A stretch of 64,000 nucleotides of DNA, from positions 1 through 64,000 of the forward strand of contig NZ_CDOI01000133.1 of the NCBI RefSeq assembly GCF_000827555.1. The letters run 5' to 3'. The notes beneath the pieces are model-generated. The model worked only from the letters and a program-made list of their open reading frames with translations, was not told where the DNA came from and searched no databases. A program made the translations under genes and the position numbers. Position 1 is the first letter of the stretch, and the number at the start of each line of letters is the position of its first letter. Origin of the DNA: Capnocytophaga canis. GTDB lineage: Bacteria > Bacteroidota > Bacteroidia > Flavobacteriales > Flavobacteriaceae. Of the stretch, positions 17,439-24,828 are shown piece by piece.

Positions 17439-18422
17439 ATGAAAGATTCTATTTTTGAAATATTCAGAAAATTACAACAACAACCGAGTAAAACAGGTCT
17501 TTATTCGGTTGCTTCCTTGCCTTTCAGTAAAAAACACAAAATAGGCATTTCAATAGAGGGTTATCCACTATTTTTTATTTCTTGCAATGATGTGAATCCG
17601 ATGATTGATGTCAATCTTGAAAAAATATCGGTTCAATTTTATCGTTCGTGTAAGTTATATGAATATGATTTTCAGTCAGAAAATGTATATTCAATCATTT
17701 CTTTAAAAACAATTAATATTGATTTTCAAAAATATTTTATTGACATTGTAGCCTTAGTCATTGCAAAACTTTCGGACGAGCCAACACACAAGCAATTAAA
17801 GTCCGAAATACAAAAGTTGGTGGAATTGTTTAGTAAATTCAGCCAACCACCACGCAAAACACTTCAAGGTCTTTGGGCAGAACTGCTTGTAATAGAACAA
17901 TCCAAAAATCCCGAATATCTCATTCAGTCGTGGCATATTTCACCTCAAAGCAAATTTGATTTCAACGACGGAAAAGATAAAATAGAAGTGAAAAGCACCT
18001 CAAAGTCAAACAGAATACATAGGTTTTTATCAGAGCAACTCAACCCAAATGTTCATTCCAATTTGTGGATTGCTTCCGTTTTTGTAATAGAAACAGGACA
18101 GGGAAAAACGATTTTTGATTTGATAAACAATATTTGTAAAAGACTAAAAAGTTCTGACTTACAAATAAGATTAAAGGAAGTTGTAGCCTATACATTAAGC
18201 AATAATTTAGAAAACGCATTTGATACCTATTTTGACTATCAGCAAGGTATTGATACTTTGGCATTTTACGATTTTAAAGATGTCCCTTCGATTGACTCCA
18301 AAACCATTCCGAAAGGAGTAAATAATGTAAGATTTGATGTCGATTTGTCTTACTGTAATACATTAAAAGAGAAGCAAATATACTTTTCAGATAGTTCACT
18401 TTTTAAGAGTTTAAAAATATGA
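17439..18422 (+). CDS. PD-(D/E)XK motif protein, DUF4420 family
   Basis: The 327-residue protein matches the DUF4420 group of predicted nucleases found in methyltransferase-Z1 restriction cassettes. Conserved blocks are PPRKTLQGLWAELLVI (Glu148), WHISPQSKFDFNDG (Asp174 and Asp177) and KIEVKSTSKSNRIHRF (Glu183-V-Lys185), giving an E...D...ExK nuclease core. The C-terminal 120 residues are an alpha/beta region without known motifs. It appears intact. It follows the putative Z1 remnant by 5 bases and overlaps the next gene by 4 (ATGA), so the three genes are one transcriptional unit. Confidence 0.8.
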   Translation: MKDSIFEIFRKLQQQPSKTGLYSVASLPFSKKHKIGISIEGYPLFFISCNDVNPMIDVNLEKISVQFYRSCKLYEYDFQSENVYSIISLKTINIDFQKYFIDIVALVIAKLSDEPTHKQLKSEIQKLVELFSKFSQPPRKTLQGLWAELLVIEQSKNPEYLIQSWHISPQSKFDFNDGKDKIEVKSTSKSNRIHRFLSEQLNPNVHSNLWIASVFVIETGQGKTIFDLINNICKRLKSSDLQIRLKEVVAYTLSNNLENAFDTYFDYQQGIDTLAFYDFKDVPSIDSKTIPKGVNNVRFDVDLSYCNTLKEKQIYFSDSSLFKSLKI

Positions 18423-19123
18423 AGATAGAGAAAATTTACCCTGAAACACTAAAACAATTGATGTTGGAAGTATTAAAAAAATCATCTGATTTTCAGTTTA
18501 TTAGTGGAACACAGCCTTTTTTAATGAAATTTAAAGAGGTTGAGTATTATGTATATGTAAAAAATCTATCTTCGGCATATTTTAAAGACCGCCCAGACAC
18601 CACACGAGCTCAATTGCCTATTCGTGATGAATTTGATGAAATCAAAAAATCGCCAAATCCTTTTGTGTTTTTTGGTTATGACCAAAAAAATGATGTATTG
18701 GTTTGTTGGAATTTTCACATTGCTAAATCAAGATTGAACGAAAAGAAAAGTGTATCGTTCTATTCCCGTCAATTTTTTCAAGACGAAGTGGTTTTCGGAG
18801 AATTTTTACGCAAAAAACTAAAAAATAATGACGAGCCTATATTATTTAAACGTTGGGATTTAGTTTCGTTTTTTGAACAAATAGATTCGTTCTTTCCTCT
18901 TGAAAACGAATCGCCAAAACCAAAAAACACAATCGTTAAAAGTAACAAATTAGAAAAAATTACTGACCAAAAAATCATCAATCAGTTATTGCCACTCATC
19001 AAGGAAAACCGAACTCTGACAGCAATGCAATTAGTTGCAGAGTTTTACAAAAATAAATATCCAGAAATGCAACTTAGGGATTGGAGAAACTTAATTCTAA
19101 AACTATCAAAAAGTATTAGTTAA
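18419..19123 (+). CDS. Uncharacterised protein of the DUF4420 cassette
   Basis: I do not recognise a named domain in these 234 residues. The first 150 are mixed alpha/beta with a distinctive stretch, KNLSSAYFKDRPDTTRAQLP followed by RDEFDEIKKS and FVFFGYDQKNDVLVCWN. This looks like a conserved sensing or nuclease-associated module seen beside restriction genes. The last 60 residues (IINQLLPLIKENRTLTAMQLV) are helical and could be a small winged-helix. Its ATG overlaps the DUF4420 stop by 4 bases, so it is almost certainly a functional partner of that gene. The unit ends at the convergent terminator 19131-19155. Confidence 0.55.
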   Translation: MKIEKIYPETLKQLMLEVLKKSSDFQFISGTQPFLMKFKEVEYYVYVKNLSSAYFKDRPDTTRAQLPIRDEFDEIKKSPNPFVFFGYDQKNDVLVCWNFHIAKSRLNEKKSVSFYSRQFFQDEVVFGEFLRKKLKNNDEPILFKRWDLVSFFEQIDSFFPLENESPKPKNTIVKSNKLEKITDQKIINQLLPLIKENRTLTAMQLVAEFYKNKYPEMQLRDWRNLILKLSKSIS

Positions 19124-19130
19124 TTAGTAA

Positions 19131-19155
19131 AAAAGTCGGTTTTTAACCGACTTTT
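19131..19155. terminator. Bidirectional terminator, end of the defence island
   Basis: AAAAGTCGGTT and AACCGACTTTT form a perfect stem around three T. It lies between the convergent defence operon and the osmC-like gene. Confidence 0.75.
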
Positions 19156-19169
19156 AAACCTTACGAAAC

Positions 19170-19565
19170 TTATACGATTTCGGTTTGTATTTCTATCTGA
19201 TTGGTAAGTAGCTTGTGTATTGGGCAAGATTCCGCTACTTTGTGCAGTCTTTCGATTTGTTTTTCGTCCAGATTGCCGTTGAAATGTATTTTTCGGGTAA
19301 ATACCGCTTGGCGTTCGGTGGCGTTGTTTTCTACATCTACATCTATTTCAATGCTTTCCACTTCCCATTCCTTGCGGTCTATGTACATTTTCAAAGTGGC
19401 AGCGGTGCAACTTGCCAATGAACTTGCTAACACTTCCAGCGGGTTAAAACCCTTGTTTTGTCCGCCCAAACTTACGGGCTCGTCGGTAATTATCTTATTT
19501 TCACCTGCTACAATTTCCGTATAGAAATTTGTTTTTCCTAATGTTGCTTTTACACTTGCTTTCAT
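19170..19565 (-). CDS. OsmC/Ohr family peroxidase
   Basis: The 131-residue protein contains the two redox cysteines of the family: Cys53 in LASCTAATLKMY and Cys114 in AESCPIHKLL. These reduce hydroperoxides by a dithiol mechanism in the cytoplasm. The N-terminal strands (FYTEIVAGENKIITDEP) and GFNPLEVLASSLA are also typical. It belongs to the OsmC-like rather than the Ohr branch by general look. It heads towards the convergent terminator at 19131 and is preceded by GNAT and flavin-reductase genes on the same strand, a small stress-related cluster. Confidence 0.9.
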   Translation of the reverse strand: MKASVKATLGKTNFYTEIVAGENKIITDEPVSLGGQNKGFNPLEVLASSLASCTAATLKMYIDRKEWEVESIEIDVDVENNATERQAVFTRKIHFNGNLDEKQIERLHKVAESCPIHKLLTNQIEIQTEIV

Positions 19566-19636
19566 TTTTTTTAAACTTTGAGCTATATGCCATAAGCAAT
19601 AAGCTAATTATACTAACTATTTTTATTGCTTTTTGC

Positions 19637-19954
19637 CTACAATTTATCGTAAGCGGGGAATTTTGGACTTACGATGCGTTTCCATTCGGGATGTTTTTGG
19701 ATGAATGCAAACACATATGGGCAATAAGGCATCAGTTGTTTTCCGCTTTCTTCAATGTAGTGTAGCGTTTTTTCTACCAATGCTGCCGCAGTTCCCGTTC
19801 CTGCCAATTCCGCTGCGGCTTCGGTGTGTGTCAGGGCAATGAAATGGTCTCTTTCCTCAAATTCAATAAAGGCAAGACGACCATTATTTTCCAGTTCAAA
19901 ACGATTTTTTTCATCGTTTTTTACCAATGGTAATTGCTCTAATTCAGGTTTCAC
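19637..19954 (-). CDS. Small GNAT family N-acetyltransferase (YjdJ-like)
   Basis: The 105-residue protein is the short GNAT type (COG2388). It has a strand pair FELENNGRLAFIEFEERD, the acetyl-CoA loop region HTEAAAELAGTGTAAALVEKTL, and the closing LMPYCPYVFAFIQKHPEW with the conserved CPY. The start is GTG at 19954, which overlaps the TAG stop of the upstream flavin-reductase gene, so the two are translationally coupled; I saw no suitable ATG. Substrate is unknown. Confidence 0.85.
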   Translation of the reverse strand: MKPELEQLPLVKNDEKNRFELENNGRLAFIEFEERDHFIALTHTEAAAELAGTGTAAALVEKTLHYIEESGKQLMPYCPYVFAFIQKHPEWKRIVSPKFPAYDKL

Positions 19955-20487
19955 TATTGTGCGATTTGTTGTTTAAAGTTTTCTATCGTATTGATATGCT
20001 CTCCTTTTAATTCAGGATTGGTAATTCCTTCGTTGGTATCAAAATTTTCACCAAACTTTGGCAAAGAAAACACTCCTTTGATATTTCCACCATAGTGAGG
20101 AAGCGTTTTTTGAGCCACATCTAAAACATTTTTTCCGCCGTATCCACCTGGTGAAGTTGCCATAATCAGCATTGGTTTGTTTTGGAAAACGCTCTTGTTA
20201 ATACGCGAAGCCCAATCGAAAACATTTTTGAAAGCCGTGGCAAAATTTGAATTATGCTCTGCAAACGAGCAAACGATGGCATCGGCTTCTTCTATACACT
20301 GCAAAAATTTATGTGCCTGTTCCGGAGTCCCTTTTTTCTCCTCATCGGAAGAGTAAATCGGCATAGAATAGTCGTTTAAATCCAACAAGTTGATGTCGCT
20401 TTCCCCGAAATGCTTTAGGGTGTGTTCTACTAATTTTTTGTTGATGGAAGTAGAAGATGTACTTCCTGCAAATGCTACTATTTTCAT
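19954..20487 (-). CDS. NAD(P)H-dependent FMN reductase
   Basis: A 177-residue flavodoxin-fold reductase. The FMN-phosphate loop is GSTSSTSINKKLV near the N-terminus, the second flavin loop is FAEHNSNFATAFKNVFDW, and MATSPGGYGGKNVLD is the third. These are the three blocks of the NADPH-dependent FMN reductase family. It reduces flavin or quinones in the cytoplasm, probably as part of redox-stress defence. It is co-transcribed with the GNAT gene. The upstream region carries nothing I can assign. Confidence 0.88.
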   Translation of the reverse strand: MKIVAFAGSTSSTSINKKLVEHTLKHFGESDINLLDLNDYSMPIYSSDEEKKGTPEQAHKFLQCIEEADAIVCSFAEHNSNFATAFKNVFDWASRINKSVFQNKPMLIMATSPGGYGGKNVLDVAQKTLPHYGGNIKGVFSLPKFGENFDTNEGITNPELKGEHINTIENFKQQIAQ

Positions 20488-20662
20488 TGTTTTAATATTA
20501 AATTTTTCAGGATGTAAAGGTACTTCTTTTCGTTAGATTTTTCATTGATATGGGTCAAGAAAGTTCTTTAGCAATATGATATACAAATTTCAAAAGCTTG
20601 TTAACGAATATAAAAATGGGTGTAAGTTTTAAGAAAAATGGATGTGAATTATCAAATTATGT

Positions 20663-21073
20663 TCAATACCCGAATATTTTTACCTCATTCGGCTCAATTA
20701 CTTTTTCCATTTTATCAATCCTTTGTTGGTCGATTATTGGAGTACTATTTACTATATCTTTGATATCATTATTAACCCAGTTGAAATTCCATATTTCGAT
20801 ATTATTATCAATCAGTTTCTGACACAGTGTTTCTTGATATTTTTTTTCTTTTTCCTGATGTATTGTTAGTCTTTGAAGCCAAATTTGTAAATGTCCAACA
20901 TTTGGAAGTTTATCAAATTTTTTTCAATTGAATTGAGTATTTGTTTTACAAAATTGGATTTAATGAATGTATAAATCCTGATGCATAATCCAATGATTTC
21001 TCTCCATATTATAATATATTTTTTATTAATAAATTGAAATAGACAAACTTTCATAACTTCTAAAACCATTAGC
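20663..21073 (-). pseudogene. Decayed gene, C-terminal 86 codons still open
   Basis: Minus-strand frame 20663-20923 encodes a protein-like sequence with helical, polar character (KKYQETLCQKLIDNN, IWNFNWVNNDIKDIV, then IIDQQRIDKMEKVIE) and ends IFGY. It has no start codon near its front. In the same frame further upstream (to about 21073), protein-like stretches such as NGFRSYESLSISIY and YYNMERNHWIMHQDLY are broken by several stops. This looks like a gene that has accumulated nonsense mutations. I cannot name the family. Short open frames on the plus strand here are shadows. Confidence 0.45.
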
Positions 21074-21164
21074 TACTAAATAATAGATTTGTGTATAGGT
21101 TTTGCAAAAATAAATATACTCTCTTACCAAAAACACTTCAATATTATAAAATGCACCAAAAATT

Positions 21165-21194
21165 AAAAAACCATCCCTTTCAGGACGGTTTTTA
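21165..21194 (-). terminator. Terminator of the 21202 pirin gene
   Basis: AAAAACC-A-TCC and GGA-C-GGTTTTT pair around a short loop, 8 bases past the pirin stop on the minus strand. Confidence 0.65.
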
Positions 21195-21201
21195 GTTAAA
21201 A

Positions 21202-22101
21202 TTACTTACTTTTCAGCGGATAAGTAGGCAGTGGCACGAAATCGTCTTCATCGTCAATGACTTTTGGGAAGGCTTCGTGGTTTTGTTCTTTCCAGTTTTG
21301 TTTAGCTTTTTCTATTTTCTCTTTGTCGGAGCTCACGAAATTCCAAAACATAAATCGTTCTTCAGGAAAAGGCTCTCCACCGAAAATATACACCACCGAA
21401 TTTTCACTCATCTCAAACTCGCATAACTTACTGTTTTTAGCCACCAACAATTGTTTAGAGCCATAGTCGTTCCCCTCAATGTTCACCGTGCCTTCCAGTA
21501 CATACATTGCCGCTTCTCCGTAGAGGTCTTCGCCGATGTGGAGTTTGGTTTTCTCCTTGGCTTTCAGTTCAATGAAAAACAATGGGCTATGCACAGGCAC
21601 GGGCGATTTTTTCCCAAAAGCCTCTCCAGCAACTAGTTTTACCTGTACGCCATTTTCCTCCCAATGCGGAAGCTCCTCCGCTTCGATGTGATGAAAACTT
21701 GGATCGCAATCTTCCAAATGTTTCGGTAGAGCCACCCAAATTTGGAGTCCGTGTAGTTTTTTCTCCGTATTTCTTAGGTAATCAGGTGTTCTTTCGGAAT
21801 GCACCACACCTTTTCCTGCCGTCATCCAATTGACCGCTCCAGGCTGAATTTCCATTTGCGAACCGATGCTATCTCTGTGAAAAATAGACCCTTCGAACAG
21901 ATAAGTGAGCGTAGAAAGCCCAATATGCGGATGCGGTGCCACATCCAAATTCTGATAATCTTTCAGGTCGGCAGGTCCCATATGGTCGATGAACACGAAA
22001 GGTCCTACTGCTCTTTTTTCGCGAAAAGGAAGTAATCTTCCTACCAAAAAATTGCCGATATCTGCTGCTTTTTCTTCTAATATAATTCCGATGTTTGACA
22101 T
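21202..22101 (-). CDS. Pirin family protein (cytoplasmic type)
   Basis: The 299-residue bicupin has the iron-site residues of the first cupin in APHPHIGLSTLTYLFEG and GKGVVHSE, and the LHGLQIWVALP block that marks the family. The second cupin (LHIGEDLYGEAAMYVLEGTVNI) is without full metal ligands, and a C-terminal pirin domain carries GEPFPEERFMFWNFV. There is no signal peptide, in contrast to the other pirin at 11396. Members include quercetinases and redox-sensitive regulators; the substrate is not predictable. It is a single gene with its own terminator, and the Crp-type regulator gene lies just upstream on the same strand. Confidence 0.92.
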   Translation of the reverse strand: MSNIGIILEEKAADIGNFLVGRLLPFREKRAVGPFVFIDHMGPADLKDYQNLDVAPHPHIGLSTLTYLFEGSIFHRDSIGSQMEIQPGAVNWMTAGKGVVHSERTPDYLRNTEKKLHGLQIWVALPKHLEDCDPSFHHIEAEELPHWEENGVQVKLVAGEAFGKKSPVPVHSPLFFIELKAKEKTKLHIGEDLYGEAAMYVLEGTVNIEGNDYGSKQLLVAKNSKLCEFEMSENSVVYIFGGEPFPEERFMFWNFVSSDKEKIEKAKQNWKEQNHEAFPKVIDDEDDFVPLPTYPLKSK

Positions 22102-22193
22102 ATTTTTTTGATTTTAATCGTTCTATGATGCAAAACTAGCGTATTTTTCATTCCCAACCATTGACATAAGGCAATAACGGAAATTACATTTTT

Positions 22194-22237
22194 AAACCAC
22201 ATATAGGCATAATTTTTTCTATGTTTCTATGTGGTTT
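22194..22237. terminator. Inverted repeat AAACCACATA...TATGTGGTTT
   Basis: Ten-base arms surround an AT loop with CTATGTTTCTATG. It is located between the stop of the Crp-type gene and the pirin start, and belongs to the same repeat family as 943-989 and 24737-24777. Confidence 0.55.
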
Positions 22238-22276
22238 TACAAAAATAAAAACTTCGCTTTTATGGATTTTTCTTCT

Positions 22277-22849
22277 TTATTTCTTAGTTTGTTTGGCTCT
22301 TATACGACTTAGAGTTTCGGGAGTTACCCCCAAAAAGGAAGCGATAGAGTACTGCGGAACGCATTGTACCAATTTGGCGTATTTTTCTAAAAATCGTTCG
22401 TAGCGTTCTTGTGCGGAGAGTGCCAATACAGAATAAATTCGCTCCTGATAATTTTGCAGATGTCGTTCTAAAAGTATGCGATAAGCTCGTTCCAATTGCG
22501 GAATATCTTTGAGGAGCTGTTGTTTTTTGTTATAAGAAATGGTGTACACTTCGCTATCTTCCAAAGCCTCTACAAACATTTTACTCGGGGTACGACGATT
22601 GAAACTTTCAAAATCACCAATCCACCAATGCTCTATAGCAAAAGAAAGAATAATTTCATTGCCTTGAAAGTCGATATAATAATTTTTAAGACAGCCCTGT
22701 TTTACAAAAAATTCAGATTCACAAATCACTCCCAAACGCAAGGCAAAATCTCCTTTGGAGAAGGATTTCAGTTCAAAGCTCTTATCTATCAAGTTTTTTT
22801 CCTCTGTGGAGAGTTGCACCAACTTTGAAAAATATTCACTAACCATCAT
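22277..22849 (-). CDS. Crp/Fnr family transcriptional regulator
   Basis: The 190-residue protein has an N-terminal cyclic-nucleotide-binding-like beta-roll (KSFSKGDFALRLGVICESEFFVKQGCLKNYY) and a C-terminal helix-turn-helix (YSIASFLGVTPETLSRIRAKQ). It is of the Bacteroidetes type with a short C-terminus. The usual cAMP phosphate-cassette residues are not present, so the ligand, if any, is unknown. The start is one of two adjacent ATGs (22849 or 22846). It sits upstream of the pirin gene and may control it, which is only a neighbourhood guess. Confidence 0.88.
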   Translation of the reverse strand: MMVSEYFSKLVQLSTEEKNLIDKSFELKSFSKGDFALRLGVICESEFFVKQGCLKNYYIDFQGNEIILSFAIEHWWIGDFESFNRRTPSKMFVEALEDSEVYTISYNKKQQLLKDIPQLERAYRILLERHLQNYQERIYSVLALSAQERYERFLEKYAKLVQCVPQYSIASFLGVTPETLSRIRAKQTKK

Positions 22850-22920
22850 TGTCTATCAATTTTGGAGGTAAAGATAATACAAATTTGGTTAGAAATTTTC
22901 TGTTGAAACAAAAAATTAGA

Positions 22921-22950
22921 AAAGCTATCCGAAAAAAATCGGACAGCTTT
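22921..22950 (-). terminator. Terminator of the yceI-like gene
   Basis: AAAGCTATCCGA and TCGGACAGCTTT pair with one G-T type mismatch around a run of A. It is a short member of the GGCTGTCCGAAAAG family and lies past the minus-strand YceI stop. Confidence 0.65.
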
Positions 22951-22985
22951 CCTGAAAATCAGTTAGTGATTGAGTTTTGTTTATT

Positions 22986-23513
22986 TTAGTTTTGTTTTGC
23001 AAATTGCAATTCTCCTTCGATTCTTACTTCATCGCTTACCAAAACACCCCCTGTTTCCAAAGCGGCATTCCAGTTCAGTCCAAAATCCTTTCTGTTGATT
23101 CGTCCTCTTACAGAAAATCCTAATTTTTCATTTCCCCAAGGATCCTTGCTAATTCCTCCAAAATCTACTTCTAAATCTATCTCTTTGGTAATACCTTTTA
23201 TAGTAAGGTTTCCTACCAAAGTGTACTCATCGTCCGATTTTTTGGTAAGAGAAGTTCCTTCGAATTTCATTTCTGGGAAGTTTTCTACATCGAAGAAATC
23301 GGCACTACGCAAGTGGTTGTCTCTGTCTTCGTTGTTGGTAAAAATAGAAGTAGTTTTTACCTGTGCATTTACTTTTGAAGTTGCAAAATCTTCGCCAAGA
23401 ATTTCTACTGAAAAATCTTTGAAACTTCCTTTTACGTTAGAAATCATAAGGTGTTTTACCCTGAAATTCAATTCACTGTGAGCGGTATCTAATGACCATT
23501 TTACTGTTGACAT
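22986..23513 (-). CDS. YceI family protein
   Basis: I choose the ATG at 23513 (MSTVKWSLDTAHSELNF), giving 175 residues. The frame extends 23 codons further to 23582, but that part is not family-like. The conserved pattern is complete: WSLDTAHSELNFRVKHLMISNVKGSF, then DNHLRSADFFDVENFPEMKF, GNLTIKGITKEIDLEV, and the closing GFSVRGRINRKDFGLNWN. YceI proteins are lipocalin-like barrels that bind isoprenoid lipids. Most are periplasmic, but this copy has no signal peptide, so it is probably cytoplasmic. It is a single-gene unit. Confidence 0.9.
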   Translation of the reverse strand: MSTVKWSLDTAHSELNFRVKHLMISNVKGSFKDFSVEILGEDFATSKVNAQVKTTSIFTNNEDRDNHLRSADFFDVENFPEMKFEGTSLTKKSDDEYTLVGNLTIKGITKEIDLEVDFGGISKDPWGNEKLGFSVRGRINRKDFGLNWNAALETGGVLVSDEVRIEGELQFAKQN

Positions 23514-23749
23514 ATCTTGTTTATTTTTAAATTCGCTGCAAAGGTATGCGGTTTTTTCTACCCTGTCATTGATGTAAGTCAAGAAGTGATTTTTGCTTTT
23601 TATGATTGGTTAAAAGAAATTGTACTTAAGGGGTAAATGTAGTCACAACAAATAGTTTCTTGCTCATTTGGTTAATAATAAAAAACTACTGAAATTTGCA
23701 CCTCAATATCCTTAGTACGTTGATATAGCCGATAAAAAAATATTTATTT

Positions 23750-24682
23750 ATGAAAAATAACACCCTGCGAAAATTCCTTTTTTTGATACTCGCGGTATTT
23801 TCATTATCTCCTTGGGTGTCTTCGCCCATTGCTTTGGCGTTAGGAATTGCTTTTGCTTTTACACTGAAAACACCATTTCCACTGCCTAAAATCAATCCAG
23901 TCATTCATCGATTGTTAAAGTTTTCCATCATAGGATTAGGTTTTGGATTGCAACTCAATGAAGCACTCAAAGCAGGGCAAAACGGATTTTTGATTACCAT
24001 TATGAGTATTGGTTTTGTACTGATACTGTGCGGATTGTTGGGTAAAATATTAAAACTCGATAAAATACTCAGCTACCTCATCGGTGTGGGGACGGCCATT
24101 TGTGGGGGTAGTGCCATTGCAGCTATTTCGCCCATTATTAAAGCCAATGGCAAGCAAATTTCGGTGGCTTTAGCGGTTATTTTTACGCTCAATTCCATTG
24201 CTCTTTTTATTTATCCTCCTGTGGGGCATTTGCTTGGACTGAGTCAGGAACAATTCGGGTTGTGGTGTGCCATAGGGATTCACGATACGAGTTCGGTGGT
24301 GGGTGCCGCTAATAATTATGGCGAAGAAGCCCTAAAAATCGCTACAACGGTAAAGTTAGCCCGAGCCCTTTGGATTATTCCGCTGAGTTTACTGACGATG
24401 TGGCTATTCAAGGGCAAAAGTAACCGAATAAAAATTCCTTGGTTTATAGGTGGTTTTGTGTTAGCTATATTGGTAAATACTTACCTTCCTATTCCCGAGG
24501 TGATTACAAATACCATTACCTTCACAGCAAAAGCAGGATTGCATCTTACGCTATTTCTTATAGGCAGTACACTCTCTTATGAAACCCTACGAAATGTAGG
24601 TGTAAAACCTCTGATTTTTTCCGTTTTACTATGGATAGGCATTAGTCTTTTAGGGCTCTTAATGGTGTATGAAATGATGTGA
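23750..24682 (+). CDS. yeiH: YeiH/UPF0324 family membrane transporter
   Basis: The 310-residue integral membrane protein has about ten hydrophobic segments. Family hallmarks are GLGFGLQLNEALKAGQNGF, the GTAICGGSAIAAISPIIKA motif in the middle, and GIHDTSSVVGAANNYGEEAL. UPF0324 members are proposed sulfate or organosulfonate exporters, but the substrate is not firmly known. The ATG at 23750 is preceded by an AT-rich region; the gene is transcribed alone and ends convergently with the M16 peptidase operon at the shared terminator 24737-24777. Confidence 0.9.
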   Translation: MKNNTLRKFLFLILAVFSLSPWVSSPIALALGIAFAFTLKTPFPLPKINPVIHRLLKFSIIGLGFGLQLNEALKAGQNGFLITIMSIGFVLILCGLLGKILKLDKILSYLIGVGTAICGGSAIAAISPIIKANGKQISVALAVIFTLNSIALFIYPPVGHLLGLSQEQFGLWCAIGIHDTSSVVGAANNYGEEALKIATTVKLARALWIIPLSLLTMWLFKGKSNRIKIPWFIGGFVLAILVNTYLPIPEVITNTITFTAKAGLHLTLFLIGSTLSYETLRNVGVKPLIFSVLLWIGISLLGLLMVYEMM

Positions 24683-24736
24683 ATATTCTGAGAAAACACG
24701 TAATCTATTCCTAAAAGAACTCCCAAATTAAGTTCT

Positions 24737-24777
24737 AAACCCCATAAAAACATAATAATTCTATGTTTCTATGGGGT
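24737..24777. terminator. Convergent terminator repeat AAACCCCATA...TATGGGGTAT
   Basis: CCCCAT and ATGGGG arms surround an AT loop containing CTATGTTTCT. It lies between the convergent yeiH and M16 genes. It is the third copy of the family at 943 and 22194, with a compensatory change in both arms. Confidence 0.65.
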
Positions 24778-24828
24778 ATAGCTCAAAGGTATTATTTTCC
24801 TTTTGCTTAACTTATATGTTAACAGCGA

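Noticed and set aside
12494-19123. Insertion sequence or integrase explaining the island
   Set aside because: No transposase, recombinase, terminal repeats or tRNA target was seen within or next to the island.
20598-20822. 74-codon plus-strand hydrophobic frame
   Set aside because: It starts at a TTG, has no family, and lies antisense to the decayed minus-strand gene.
20866-21069. 67-codon minus-strand frame with an ATG
   Set aside because: A neighbouring frame on the same strand gives the more protein-like sequence, and this one ends abruptly within it.
23514-23582. N-terminal extension of the YceI protein
   Set aside because: The extra 23 residues do not form a signal peptide, and the family begins at the ATG at 23513.
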